32,770 bases of DNA from NCBI GenBank assembly GCA_011109175.1, contig RDEW01000003.1:811951-844720 (forward strand). The letters are read 5' to 3'. Position numbers and translations under genes: made by a program. Positions 1 to 10,210 of this stretch are shown here, piece by piece. The notes under the pieces were generated by a model. It made no database searches. It was not told the origin of the DNA and was given only the letters and a program-made list of their open reading frames with translations. This DNA is from Dicyema japonicum (lineage: Eukaryota; Dicyemida; Rhombozoa; Dicyemidae). Position 1 is the first letter of the stretch; the number at the start of each line of letters is the position of its first letter.

Positions 1-1283
1 TATAAGGAACATTTTCATTTTACTGGAATACAGTAATATAAACTAAAATGGAGCCATTTAATAAAATATTTTGATAAGAATTGTTTATGCAACTATTTTT
101 GAAAGACTCCGAAACTGATCAAAACACTCCTTAAAGACGAAAACTTTTATTTTCCATAACCATAAATAACACAGTAAAACGAAGCACAAAATTAATAAAA
201 CCAACCATACCCTCTTTATAGAACACCAATTAGGGTAACCTATATCAAATACTCCAAAATAACACCAAACTGAACTGGATCTTTCTCCACAAACTTACAG
301 GTACACAGTGACAGCTTGAATCATACCAAGTTCAATTTGAGAATGAAATTCGTACAACATCTACGCCACGAGCTCCAGCACCTCATTGAAGGTCCGTCTT
401 ACACGAATTTGGATCTTCCAAATCCTAACTAAAGTGTAGTTCGGAATGTATTTCAGCGGACATGTCCTCAGAGAATTGATCTTTGAGAAGTTTTCTTGAG
501 TAATTAACCCAGGTTGTTCCGTTCACTCAAATCCTTTAAATCCAGTATAGAAAAGGGGCTAGTCACGATGAAATTGAGGCTAGTCAAGAAAGAGCTTTCT
601 TCTACAAGGATTTTCTGTCAATTTCCCTTCAATTTAAGACAGGCAAGATTCGAATTGATTCATCTGATGTTTTTTTTAATATGAAAGTTTTAGAGATTTA
701 ATAGAAAAAATACCATAGACCGAGGTAACACCAGACTAGCCATTCACGTAATCCCAGTACGCTCTAACAGAGACCTCAACTTCTTCAGATGCTCCTTCTT
801 TGACCACACACAAGCACAATTGGCCGTATAACTGAATCCTCGTAGTCGCAACAGCACATTCCTCGGTTCTAACTAGTTAAGGATTCTAGAGGCATTGGAG
901 AGTGGAATCTTCCAAAAGAAGCTAAGTTTGCCAACTGGTTTGATGGTTAGTTGGCTGTTTGAAAAATGATTCTGGAATAAAGGTTCCCGCATAAAAGAAA
1001 ACGGTCTCTATTTTTTGGAACAACTTAATACCATTAATTCAGTATCTTTCGATGTGTCTACGATATAAAATACCTTGAAAAAAACTGATATCAGAATATT
1101 AAAACTCTTTACTGAAAGCGGTTCAAGATCCCGGGCTCGACCTCCACCTTGTGGATCTGGGAAGACTTAGATAGCTGAGGTTATTCTATTCTCATTTAAG
1201 AGAGTGAACCTCAACTAGTATAATTTCTATATATAACGAAAGCATCATGGGTACTCTATAGGTCGACGTCTTGTATGAATCTT
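1..1283. other. no recognisable gene
   Basis: AT-rich sequence without a long open frame on either strand. It lies downstream (on the minus strand) of the retrotransposon endonuclease at 1284-2045, where the reverse transcriptase would be expected. I find no reverse-transcriptase motif, so the element is probably truncated here or too decayed to read. Confidence 0.5.
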
Positions 1284-2045
1284 TTAGATAATTTTTTTAG
1301 TGAAATTGGGATTATAGTCTGCAATTAGTCCTCTTGAAATGTTTTTCTCGTCGGCACTGAGGATGATTTTATTAAAAAATTTCACTGTGGCGTCAAACGA
1401 TTTGAAATTCTCAACGGAAAAGTCAGATAGAAATTTTTCTGTTTCTTCTCTGAATGAATCCCATTTTGCACATTTGTAATTCGTTAGTTTTCCGATGTCT
1501 AACAATAGGCGAGAGTAGTTCGATTGACAGTAGAATTGGATTTATGGTCCGAGTGTAGGTCATATACAATTCTCCAAGATATCGCCGAAGATAGTGATGG
1601 AGAACATTTGTTGTCAGCATGTGATCGTCATCTTCAAACAGAGCTCGTGTCTGAGCGTAAGTATCGAAGAATGGAATAGATTTGTATATGAGTATGAGAA
1701 CACCGCCTCCTCTGTTTGAATTCGGTCGATCACGGCGGACAATTGAGTAGTCTGTAGTGTGGAAGCGCTGACTTTCTTGATAGTTTCGTTTCCTGTAGCA
1801 TGGCAACATCAATTTTGTGAGAAGTTAGAAATGCAAAAAGTTCATTTGATTTGTGTGTGAGGCCGTTTATGTTAAATTGCATGATGTTAAGGAATTTCCC
1901 GTTTTTATGGGGCCCGGGGTTCTGTTCGATGTCCCCAGCTAGGATTAGGAGTAGCCAATCCGATCTTTGAGAGCGAAAGATACGCGCCCGCTCAATTACC
2001 GCCATCATCCAGTCAACTTCCAGAGGTCGTTGAAAAGGTTGACAA
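1284..2045 (-). mobile_element. non-LTR retrotransposon: 2A-like peptide plus AP endonuclease, broken
   Basis: This is the N-terminal part of a LINE polyprotein, read in three pieces because of frameshifts. The first piece (start at 2008) has a hydrophobic lead (WLLLILAG) followed by the 2A-like motif DIEQNPGP. The AP-type endonuclease follows at once: LNIMQFNING carries the early Asn and AMLQETKL the catalytic Glu. The second piece (about 1812-1600) continues the domain with YSIVRRDRP and RGGGVLILI. The third piece (1284-1505) matches the linker after the endonuclease (KWDSFREETEKFL, NISRGL). In known LINEs of the Jockey/CR1/L2/Ingi type, 2A causes ribosome skipping, and sometimes acts as a signal, before the endonuclease. 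No reverse transcriptase is seen downstream. The frameshifts make this copy inactive. Confidence 0.88.
1910..1933 (-). other. 2A-like ribosome-skipping motif
   Basis: The minus strand encodes DIEQNPGP, an exact fit to the D-[VI]-E-x-N-P-G-P consensus. Skipping in known 2A peptides occurs between the last Gly and Pro. It sits about 33 residues from the apparent start and just before the endonuclease core, as in other 2A-bearing non-LTR elements. Confidence 0.9.
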
Positions 2046-2164
2046 GGTATTGGAAGTGGTTCTTTTAGTTGTCAGTTTAATACGGGCATCCAATTTTCTC
2101 CACGTGAAGGTGAACCACATCGAAAATTTGAGATGGTGAATCACATGACGCATCAAACAAAATT

Positions 2165-2295
2165 TAAATTTAAAAAATTAGATTTTTAATGAATAAAACA
2201 TGACAAAATTTACTTTTATCTTATTTTAATAATAAATAAATGAAAAAAATTCTGCCATTATAGCACTTAAATTGCCCTAATAAATACTATAATAT
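2165..2295. repeat. dispersed AT-rich repeat, copy 1 (second copy near 30065-30180)
   Basis: About 110 bp is shared with 30065-30180, including 'aatgaataaaacatga', 'acttttatcttattttaat' and 'cattatagcac'. The two copies differ by substitutions and small indels. No coding potential is visible. At the second copy it lies between two SINE fragments, so it may be a non-coding part of a mobile unit. Confidence 0.7.
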
Positions 2296-2999
2296 CACTG
2301 CATTGATTTGTCAGTCAAATCAAGCTTCACTTTCATTAAATGGCAGCAACAAATTATTTCTTTAACCATATGATAAGTTTGGTCACTTACACTCCGACCT
2401 CCTCTGAAACCATTATAACATCTGGAAGTTCATTAGGATGATCACATCAAATGCCCGTGAGTCAGTACAAAAATCCGTCAATAACTTGGTGGAAATGCAC
2501 AAGTTTTTCATCCTTTACTAGACATGATACTTGTTAGAAATGATTATCCACATTACCTTGAATGCAACAGAAGAAGAGGCTTTAAAATGTAGGAATATCG
2601 ACCTGCAGTGATGGAAGGTCATAAATAGAATGAGACAGAAGAAGGTCGTAACGGATAGCACCTACAAAAAGCGTGACAGCACTCGCGTAATCAGTCTCAC
2701 TCTCAATCACTACAGAGTTGAATCTCCCACAGTGATTAAGTATCCGTGACAACTATAATGCTTATATTAGAGGACTAGATTCAGAGATGTCATAAACAGG
2801 CAGTAAGGCTTTGATTAGATCTGGAATGAAAACGTGGCACGTGGATTGAGTCAAAAGGTTGGAACTCTATGTACTCAGCCGGCAAAAGCACCCAACGGAG
2901 GCCATATGTACAGAAATAATTGTCAATATAAAATTTGTTAGTTCGAATAGGGGATGTCTAGTGAGTGTAAGACAACCTTCACCACGTATTACAAACCTT
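2296..2999. other. no assigned gene
   Basis: No motif-bearing frame is assigned. On the minus strand, short open pieces continue from the unidentified exons at 3000-3676, for example around 2820-2940 with residues such as RWVLLPAEYIEF. I cannot join them without extra frameshifts, so they are left as possible downstream exons. Confidence 0.35.
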
Positions 3000-3676
3000 G
3001 GAGAATCAGTAAGACCACATATGATGGGTCAGCAGTACTTATTCTCCGAGATACATCAGTCAAGGAAAATATGCTAGGGTCACCAAGCCATCTACCAGTC
3101 CAACTCTGGTAGAAGAGAGGTTCGCATAAAGGAGTGTGGTTATTGAATATATGGTCCTGCAGGTTCAATAGAATATCATATTCATCGTCACATATTATGA
3201 ATTGGATGTTTCCATAGACTTAGTACAATGTTCGCGTCCTTGTGACTTGTAATGGGCCTCTGTCTCAGCCTCGAACTGAATTAGTAAAATGGTTACTAAA
3301 TTTAAAGTCCTCTGGCAGAGACAAGTATTTCTGATTCTCCATAGAACAAGGAATTCTTAGCAGAAACTTACGTAAATTGGATATATTGAATACCTGAGCC
3401 AAATAAATAATGTACACGCGGGTATGCAGTCCGGTAAGTCCTCAATCTCATCCTGTGCCATTCTATTAATAACTTGTGACAACTGGGAGTAATTCAATTC
3501 ACTAAATTCGTCCAAATAGTAGAGTAGGTGGACCTGATAAAAAATTTGATATCTGGTTGAAAAATCGAATTGGTCACATCAATAGCAAGTTCAACGTGTC
3601 CACAACTTAAAAAGGATGTCATCATATTCATCGGATGTTGAATACTTTGAGTGCCAACACTCAGATATTGGAACAC
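3000..3676 (-). CDS. candidate multi-exon host gene fragment, function unknown
   Basis: Three open blocks join in frame if two GT...AG introns are removed. Block 3578-3676 (33 codons, reading ...GHVELAID) joins 3394-3533 after a 44-nt intron (3534-3577). That block reads VHLLYYLDEFSELNYSQLS and later DEIEDLPDCIPAC. A 38-nt intron (3356-3393) then leads to a block starting at 3355 (IPCSMENQKYLSLPEDF). A further open stretch at about 3000-3215 contains SWTGRWLGDP but is in a frame I could not connect. The composition looks like protein, with mixed acidic, aromatic and Cys residues. Base composition is less AT-rich here and several frames are open, so openness alone is weak evidence. I recognise no family. 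No start or end codon can be assigned. Confidence 0.3.
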
Positions 3677-3922
3677 AGGGTTAGGGGAGACATTAGCTCA
3701 TCATAGATATTGGTAGTAAAGGAGGCTGTTTTGATAATCTTATACAAACTACTCAACTCCAAAATTTTTAAACAGAGGATCTGACCACCGACATGAGAGC
3801 ACATATCAATTCTATATACAAGAAGATCAGTTTGGTAATCAGTGAATATTTCATAGCGGAACCGGATTGTCTATAGAAGACTCGCACGAAACAAAAAGAA
3901 AAAGAGAAGTAAAGAGCATTAC

Positions 3923-4400
3923 CTAGTTCCCTCCCTCAACGATAAAGTCATGTATTATTACGGTGGAAGCAATGAGAAAGAAACTAATAGCATCTGACCT
4001 GCTTAGGTAATTCTGGTTCCCCTTAATCCCCCTTTCCATTTTCATCCTTCTGCTCATCGAGGGACCCCAATGTATCTTTGAGATGTATGTGCTTGTGCCT
4101 AAACAGGATGTCAATGGGAACAGATCTCTGAGGAAGGACAACTCGGACGAACATAGGGAATTTCCTGGTGCTTGACAAAACAGCAAAATCCACAACTGTC
4201 CCTTCGTAATGTCGACTCCCACATGACACTGCATAGAGCATGATCCGTTCGACGACGTTAAATGATTTGTCTGCTCGTGTAATTTTCTCAAACATCGACG
4301 CAGAGTCTGAACTTCCAGGAGCACATGCATATTCGATATTTATACTTAACTTTCCTACTAAATAATCGGAGCGTGCTAAAGTTCTGTCCACCAGGAAAAA
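3923..4400 (-). CDS. open region with two overlapping frames, uncharacterised
   Basis: Two frames stay open together on the minus strand, 4023-4391 and 3923-4330. The first reads like a soluble protein (MLYAVSCGSRHYEGTVVDFA, then FVRVVLPQRSVPID) and ends in a charged tail. The second has a Leu-rich piece (LEVQTLRRCLRKLHEQ). Only one can be real over most of the span. Small introns could link them, but none that I tried restored a single convincing frame. I do not recognise a family. It lies just upstream, in the same orientation, of the unidentified blocks at 3000-3676 and could be part of that gene. Confidence 0.28.
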
Positions 4401-4973
4401 AACTGAACAGGGTAAATGAAAAAATACAGAGGGCTTTTCAGCTATTGTACTTTCCGTACGTACGATTTATGAGAATCAGTTGATGGTTGAGACATGGTTG
4501 TATGGGCTCGAGATAGTAAATCATGCCAAGAGGAGGATTCTGTTGATCGTGCCGGGATCACGTGAGTAGTTAGTTTGGTGTTACACTGGTCTTTGAAAAT
4601 TTTCTTTCATTCAATATGGGAAGTGATAAATTGAAAGGAAACACTGCACAGAAGGTGCATTTCTGACGAGTTGAGATGTTTATAATCGAGCAGAAGTGGT
4701 TGTGACCATACAAGTAAACTCGACCCTTACAAATTGGCCATTTTTGCTTTTTAGAATTTTATGAAAAATAGCCAATTTGAAAAAAAATAAAATCAATAAT
4801 TTTGAAAAACAATGAACATAGAATTTATAAAAAAAATCCCTTAAATGAACAAAAAACATATTTAAGTTTTATTAAAAAAATTAATTCCTAACTGTTTTTT
4901 TCTTTACTTCAAAAATGCTTGCTTTGTATTTCGAAAACATTGAGGCACTTTTGTCTTGCGATCATCACTGGTC
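4401..4973. other. no gene seen
   Basis: Low-complexity A/T runs around 4745-4900 and no long open frame. Nothing assignable. Confidence 0.5.
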
Positions 4974-5261
4974 TCAACTTATGCGTTCCGGCCATGTTTG
5001 AACAAAGCATAATAGAGACAAGTTCTTAAAAATTTTTGTAACCTTGGATCGGTTTCTGTAGAAGTTTTTCGATGAGGTTATAGTACAATCGAATTCGTCG
5101 ACTCTGGACTCCAGATCATCGATTTGGTCGGGTTTATATGTTTTTGGAATTTCTTTAAAGTCTTCAGGAAAGGCTTCAATGTCAACTAATTTATCTTTTC
5201 GCATTTCTCCATGTAACTTGAGCATTCTGACTTTGTGTCTTTTGATTTTATCCAAACCCAT
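4974..5261 (-). CDS. unidentified 95-codon ORF, possibly an exon
   Basis: This is an ATG-to-stop frame of 95 residues in very AT-rich surroundings. Its composition is protein-like: Lys/Arg-rich at the start (GLDKIKRHKVRMLKLHGEM), then acidic (FPEDFKEIPKTYKPDQIDDL), then TSSKNFYRNRSKVTKIFKN. Tiny-exon genes are common in this window, so this may be the body exon of a larger gene. Upstream near 5400 an ATG opens a short frame (MDGGKNQK) followed by a possible donor. No family is recognised. The same-strand ORF at 5500-5776 lies upstream and may or may not belong to the same gene. Confidence 0.4.
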   Translation of the reverse strand: MGLDKIKRHKVRMLKLHGEMRKDKLVDIEAFPEDFKEIPKTYKPDQIDDLESRVDEFDCTITSSKNFYRNRSKVTKIFKNLSLLCFVQTWPERIS

Positions 5262-5499
5262 TAAAATTTTAGAAATTATAAAGTTTTAACTCATTTACAA
5301 AAAAATGCTGCCTTGGTAGATATTAAGGCATCATTCAAAAACCACCAGAAATTGATTTTTCAATAAATACCTTTTGATTCTTACCTCCATCCATTATACC
5401 AACTTCTCTTCAATCTATGAAAGCTTTGGAGCAGCTTTAAAAGACGGCTAATATTTTTTTAATCTTTCAAAATAGCGTCTTTTTTCAGTAATAGATTTT

Positions 5500-5776
5500 T
5501 TATTGTTTTTCTAAATATCGCTTTTCGAAACAAGTGCGAGAATCTATCAGCTAATTACTACAAAATAGCAACATCATAATTTACAATTTGAGTTTTTTCA
5601 TTAAAGTAGGGCCTCCACGAGAAGCATTGGAAGGCATTTGTTAAACGAATGCTGAATCTTCCATGAACTACTGTTTCACGAATTGTTACCAAATTTTTGC
5701 TGTTAAATTTTGATGAGGTCGGATTTTCAGTATCTTCAAGACCAAGACTTATATGTCTAATGCTCGTCGACTTTAC
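5500..5776 (-). CDS. unidentified two-exon coding stretch with a 22-nt intron
   Basis: Exon 5573-5776 is 68 open codons beginning right after an acceptor-like CTCTTAG. It includes ENPTSSKFNSKNLVTIRETV and, further on, SIRLTNAFQCFSWRPYF. A 22-nt GT...AG intron (5551-5572, ending ATTAG) joins it in phase 0 to 16 more codons and a TAA at 5500-5502. Without the intron the frame stops at once. The motif content (TIRETVVHGRFSIRLTNAF) looks like a conserved domain, but I cannot name it. Upstream exons must exist and are not found. Confidence 0.42.
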
Positions 5777-6190
5777 CTAAGAGTCTGAAGACATATTTTA
5801 TGGATATTACTAATATTTAAATTCATTTAACCAAAAAACACCGTCATAGCCACTTTATGCATTCCTCCAGATTCTGTGTACCCATCAGAAGCCTCAACAG
5901 GGAGAGTCGTTCGGCTTGAATGGCAGCACGACTAATTATTTCTTCTTGTTGAATTATGCTCTTGCTACCAGCTCGCACCATGTGATTCAAATTTATTCAA
6001 ATATAAAAGAGAAAGTTACTCTAAATATGCTGATATAATTAATAATATAATTATTTATTTTATTATTTCTTATTTTCTCGAAAAAATATAGCTCATTAAA
6101 CTGCAACATTACCACCTAGGTTTGATTAGGGATTTCTTACATATTTCAGGGATATTATTATTATTATCAGCACTGCCGAGAACACAAAAA
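5777..6190. other. no gene seen
   Basis: AT-rich with scattered stops in all frames. Upstream exons of the 5500-5776 coding stretch should lie here but cannot be picked out. Confidence 0.4.
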
Positions 6191-6198
6191 AACAAAAG

Positions 6199-6650
6199 TC
6201 AATTAAGGTTCCCTTGTGCCGCGCCGGCCACCCTTTGCACCAATCGCATCCAAAGGCCTCTCGGTTTCGCAAGATCTCTTAGTTCATCGAGGTCATCCAT
6301 TGTTTTCAACTCCCTGCCTATGGCTTTTAGGTCCTCATTTAGCGTTTTAGGTAAGGTTGTTCTAGGCCTTCCTCGGAATGATTTTGTTTTTTCCATGAAA
6401 AATATTCATCTATTACGTGATTTGCCGGGACATCCAGGTCCATCCTCAGAATGTGACCGAACAGTCTCCATCTCGATCTTCTGATTTCCATGGATAATGG
6501 TTCTGTTTTGCTCAACTTATATAATTGTTCGTTTTTGATCTTCATTTTGTAGTGAATATTAAGTGCCTTCCGAAGCATACTGCGGTCGAAACTGTCAATA
6601 GACTCCACTGCCCGTTTAGACAAACCCAATGTTTCAGGGATACAACAAAT
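6199..6650 (-). mobile_element. LINE C-terminal fragment (post-reverse-transcriptase region)
   Basis: The minus strand reads ESIDSFDRSMLRKALNIHYK, then IRRSRWRLFGHILRMD, and after a frameshift GRPRTTLPKTLNEDLKAIG. This order (D.F.R..LR.IL, then RWR..GH.LRM, then GRPR.TW) is the hallmark of the region after the reverse transcriptase in many animal non-LTR retrotransposons. The catalytic part is absent, so this is a 5'-truncated, frameshifted copy. It is a different family from the GLG-type fragments elsewhere in the window. Confidence 0.88.
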
Positions 6651-6739
6651 AAATTAATTTTAAAATTAATAAAATTTTTGAAATATAATTAAAAATTTTT
6701 AATTATATTAAGCGAAGTCTTGACGGACAGGGAGGAATT

Positions 6740-7240
6740 AACAAACAACCATTATTCTCTATGCATGTGGATTGAAAGCAAGCGAGGCGGTGTTGGTTGA
6801 GGTTTTTGATAAGCTCCAAAGATTGTGAGGCGAGTGCTATTTCGTCTCAAGAGCTCTGAGGAAAATCGTCCGCTGGGGAACAATAAGCCGACCATTCCCA
6901 TGCAGCTCGAACTACTGAAAAAGCCTCTTCGAAGGGAGATCTCGAAGTGTTGAGTAAATCTCCAACGACAAGCCAACACGTGAAGCAAACGAAGAAAGAA
7001 AAGCAGGGAGAGTATGTCAGTCAAGATTTGAGGCCGAGGATACCCTGAGAGCTCAGGAGTTTTGAATTTTCTCCAGCCTTTATCGTCTAACTGCACATCG
7101 AGGACAGCAGCCAAGGCTTTCAGTTTGTAAAAGACTAGGTTGAGGAATCTACAAGCCGTAGTTGAGAAAACCATAAGGAATGAGTTTCCAGCATTTTTTT
7201 GTCTAGTTAAGTGACTGTTTGACAATTTTATCCACATAGT
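6740..7240 (-). mobile_element. LINE fragment, 'GGLG' thumb-to-C-terminal region
   Basis: The minus strand encodes AAVLDVQLDDKGWRKFKTPE, which corresponds to the N.LDD.QW..A.LP segment of a common animal LINE family, followed by GLGLKS and after frame changes FEEAFSVVRAAWEWSAYCS. The same region occurs again on the plus strand at 26895-27010 and 27570-28080. The element is truncated at both ends and its frame is broken. Confidence 0.75.
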
Positions 7241-7411
7241 AGTAAGATGGCAACATCATCTCTTAAGGACTACTGGTTGAAGTACTCGTTTTTAGGTTGT
7301 GGGATATAAATAGGCTTAATAAAGCCGATGGGGTAGGTGAATTTCAAAAACTCTACTCCCAAAGAGACGTGATTTTGCATACATCTTACTTGTTCTCGTT
7401 TCCTAAGCAAT

Positions 7412-8330
7412 AAGGTTAATTGGATAAACCTTCCTGGAAAGACCGGGAGTGGAGCCAGATGCCTAATTACGGGAAGGAGATACAAGGTCTCGTATCTCGG
7501 ATGAGGCAGCATCATTTGTTATGTCGAACTAATATTGCAATCCCAGAAAATCCGTCGAAACCTGAAAGTGATTTGATCAGCGAATTCCTTCCAAGGATGA
7601 GGGACCAGCTAGATACAAATATTCGAGTAACACTCCTTTTGCTGCTGCAGAACATCCTGAATTCGTCAAATTCGTCCAAATGCTTCTTCCTGGGTATCGT
7701 TTACCCTCTCGTCATCAAATTGGTGTTCCATTGCTCGATCGTGTGTACGACCAAATACATGAAGACTGTCGGCAAAGGCTCCAGGAGAAGACAGTGTCTA
7801 TGATGTTGGAACATTCATTATGAACCTGTTATTTGTGTCAGTTGTAACATCGGATGTAGAAATCTATCTAATTGACACTGTGAACATTTCTGGATATAGC
7901 CACACCTCAGAGTATCTTCAATCTGTTGCTTTAGCTTTTGCAAAGTCCGCCGAGCAACGGTTAGATGTAAAATCGGGAGTCTTGTAACGGACGATGCTGC
8001 CAACATGACTAAAATGAGGCGGATAATGATGCAAGATGACGATGAAATTATTACATATGGTTACTCGGCACATTATCTCAACCTTTTCTCAAAGTATGTC
8101 GAAGAAACTATCGGAAAAAAAAATAAATACTTTCGAAACGTCCATCTTCCAGCGGCATGGTACAAATCTGCTGGAGAAAAAAAACTTATTCTTCCGATTG
8201 ATGTTCGCTGGAACACTTTATCAGAGTGTCTTTAATCTTATCTTGATAATTGGTCTATAATTTTGAGAATTTGTGAGGAACACAGATCGAATATTGATAC
8301 AGAGATGTTGTTTACAAGCTTTTAAATAAA
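7412..8330 (+). pseudogene. hAT-family transposase relic (BED finger, DUF659, hAT core)
   Basis: Pieces of a hAT transposase lie in correct order but different frames. First is a BED-type finger remnant (YGKEIQGLVSRMRQHHLLC, with the first Cys pair decayed). Next comes EHPEFVKFVQMLLPGYRLPS, the DUF659 entry, then GVPLLDRVYDQIHEDCRQRL. The catalytic-domain part follows (VVTSDVEIYLIDTVNISGYS and VTDDAANMTKMR). Last is the block IITYGYSAHYLNL ... RWNTLSECL, typical of this family. The next codon is TAA where relatives have Glu, then SYLDNWSIILRICEEH continues. Several frameshifts and the nonsense codon show it is dead. The C-terminal dimerisation part and the terminal repeats were not found. Confidence 0.88.
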
Positions 8331-8885
8331 TAATACGTTTTCCTAAAAACCGAAGATCACACGATAACTGTCCTGACTGCGTGCCTATTCCCTCTCAAGA
8401 TGGCGAGGGAGATTCGCTCAAATAGCCAGCAGCGCTGACGGAGATATCATGTGCGTGTAAAAATCTGATTCCCTATACAACTACGGAATTCAAAAATCCG
8501 ATTTCCGTCAAGTTGTCACAAAATGTCTAATTTATGGTTGGCATCAATGATGTTGTTGTCTCGAACATTTCGTAGACATTTCATTTAAATAAAAAATATT
8601 AAATGGGAGGGGACAATTATGGCCTTCGTTAATACGCAAAGATTTGTTGATATTACCACATTTAGAACCGTACGATGACCTTAACATTGAGAAAATATTT
8701 AAGCGGGCTTTTTTGACGGAGGAGTAAATTTGGATTTTTTCGATTTATTAGTCTTTTTATTTGTTTTTGGGATTACTTTGTATTTTGTCTATGTGGATGC
8801 AATTTGACTCTACGTTTTCTGATGCGATCTACCGATATATCAGTACAGCATATAATATTCCATTATTTGTTGAATTGACTGATGT
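8331..8885. other. no gene seen
   Basis: Short frames only. It could contain the decayed 3' end of the hAT relic to the left, but no terminal repeat is visible. Confidence 0.45.
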
Positions 8886-9196
8886 TTAAGAAATAATGAG
8901 AATTGTAGTTCTCTTCTTTCTGATTCTTCTGTTTTTGATTAATTCTTGTAAGGATTCAAGCTGAATGTATTTTTGGAAGATGATTGCCTTTTTTCCTGAC
9001 AAATAAAGTACCAAATAAAACTTGGATTCTCCGGCCACTTACTCTGCCAAACAGAGAAAGCTGGATAAATATTTTGAGCTTGGGGGCCGTTTCTCATGTC
9101 CCAAATGTGTTCGAGACGGCAACCGGTAAATTCATCGGTAAATTCTTCGCGAGGTAAGAGGTTCCAGGAAACAAATATCACTGCTTGTTTAGACAT
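8886..9196 (-). CDS. complete two-exon gene, 94 aa, unknown function
   Basis: Exon 1 (9022-9196) starts at an ATG preceded in frame by a stop. It encodes 58 codons containing WNLLPREEFTDEFTGCRLEH and WPENP. A 26-nt GT...AG intron (8996-9021, acceptor TTTGTCAG) is removed in phase 1. Exon 2 (8886-8995) then adds KKAIIFQKYIQLESLQEL, a basic stretch NRRIRKKR, and a TAA at 8886-8888. The spliced length, 285 nt, is a multiple of three. Unspliced, the first frame also stays open for 27 codons past the donor, so splicing is inferred. The predicted protein is small, with many aromatic residues and a basic C-terminus, and has no signal peptide or membrane segment. I do not recognise the family. Confidence 0.5.
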
Positions 9197-10205
9197 ATGA
9201 TTCCATGAGCTTTAAGAAAAATTCCAACAAGCAATATTGTCAAGGCTCGTTGCAGATCAAGAAATGGGGGAATAGGAAATATTTAATAAATCATAACTCT
9301 TAACTCCATTAGATGCCCTACGTCAAGGTCAATTAAGAGTGAGTGTATAATTTCTCTTACCAAAAAATCGTAAAGCACTGACGAATAAAGGTAAGAGTGA
9401 TTTTGTCAAAAACTGCATTTATGGTGTTCTAATTCTGAGAAACGTAGTAAACTACCAAAAATTAGTCTACTTATTGAAGACACCTGCAAGAAGCTCTTGA
9501 ACACTGCTAATGTTCTAAAGCAAAAGGTGAATTATTTTTAAACAGAAAAATAAATCGAATTGATTTTAATTTTTTAGGTGAAAAAATCAATGATTTGACG
9601 GGTGGTTTCTCTTATTTATTTACTTATGTCCATTCAAGTAAAGGAAACCGGCGGCTAAAAGAAATGATTACCAAAAAAGGACGTTTTTAGAGACCTGTCA
9701 GGTATATCTGGTCGATTCATACATCAAATTAGGACAAGAGCAGAGATGGCTTGTCTAAAATGGAACTGAGAAACAACCATCGTCTGATTTTGTTCATATA
9801 GTCTTGCAATTAGTATTGCTAGTATACTATTTAAAAAAATGCCCAAAAAACAGAGGTTTCCCCAAAAATGGAGGTTCGGCATTTTCTTTAGATTTATCCA
9901 CAGTTTAACGATTTAAATTTGATTTTTATTAAATTTATAGATAAATAATGTTTTTTTTATAGATTTTTCAGAATTATATTAATAACATATTTATTTAACG
10001 ATAGGAAAATAGTCTGTTAATTTCCCTCCGGTTGCGGATTTTTTCAATTGCATTCCTAATATTTTTCTGAAATTATAATAATCTTTCAAAGCTTAAGGGA
10101 ACAAATTGAAAATGTTCTCGTCAAGTGTATTCATCGCTGTTATTGTTTCCAAACGAGAATAGGTACATTTTACTCCGTCGTATATATTATCGTCATCATT
10201 TACTA
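9197..10205. other. non-coding, includes a possible solitary Tigger end
   Basis: No open frame of note. At about 9840-9890 the reverse complement reads 'gccgaacctccatttttggg', resembling a Tigger/pogo terminal sequence. It points the same way as the end near 11150, so the two do not form a pair. The rest is AT-rich and featureless. Confidence 0.35.
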
Positions 10206-10210
10206 CATTT

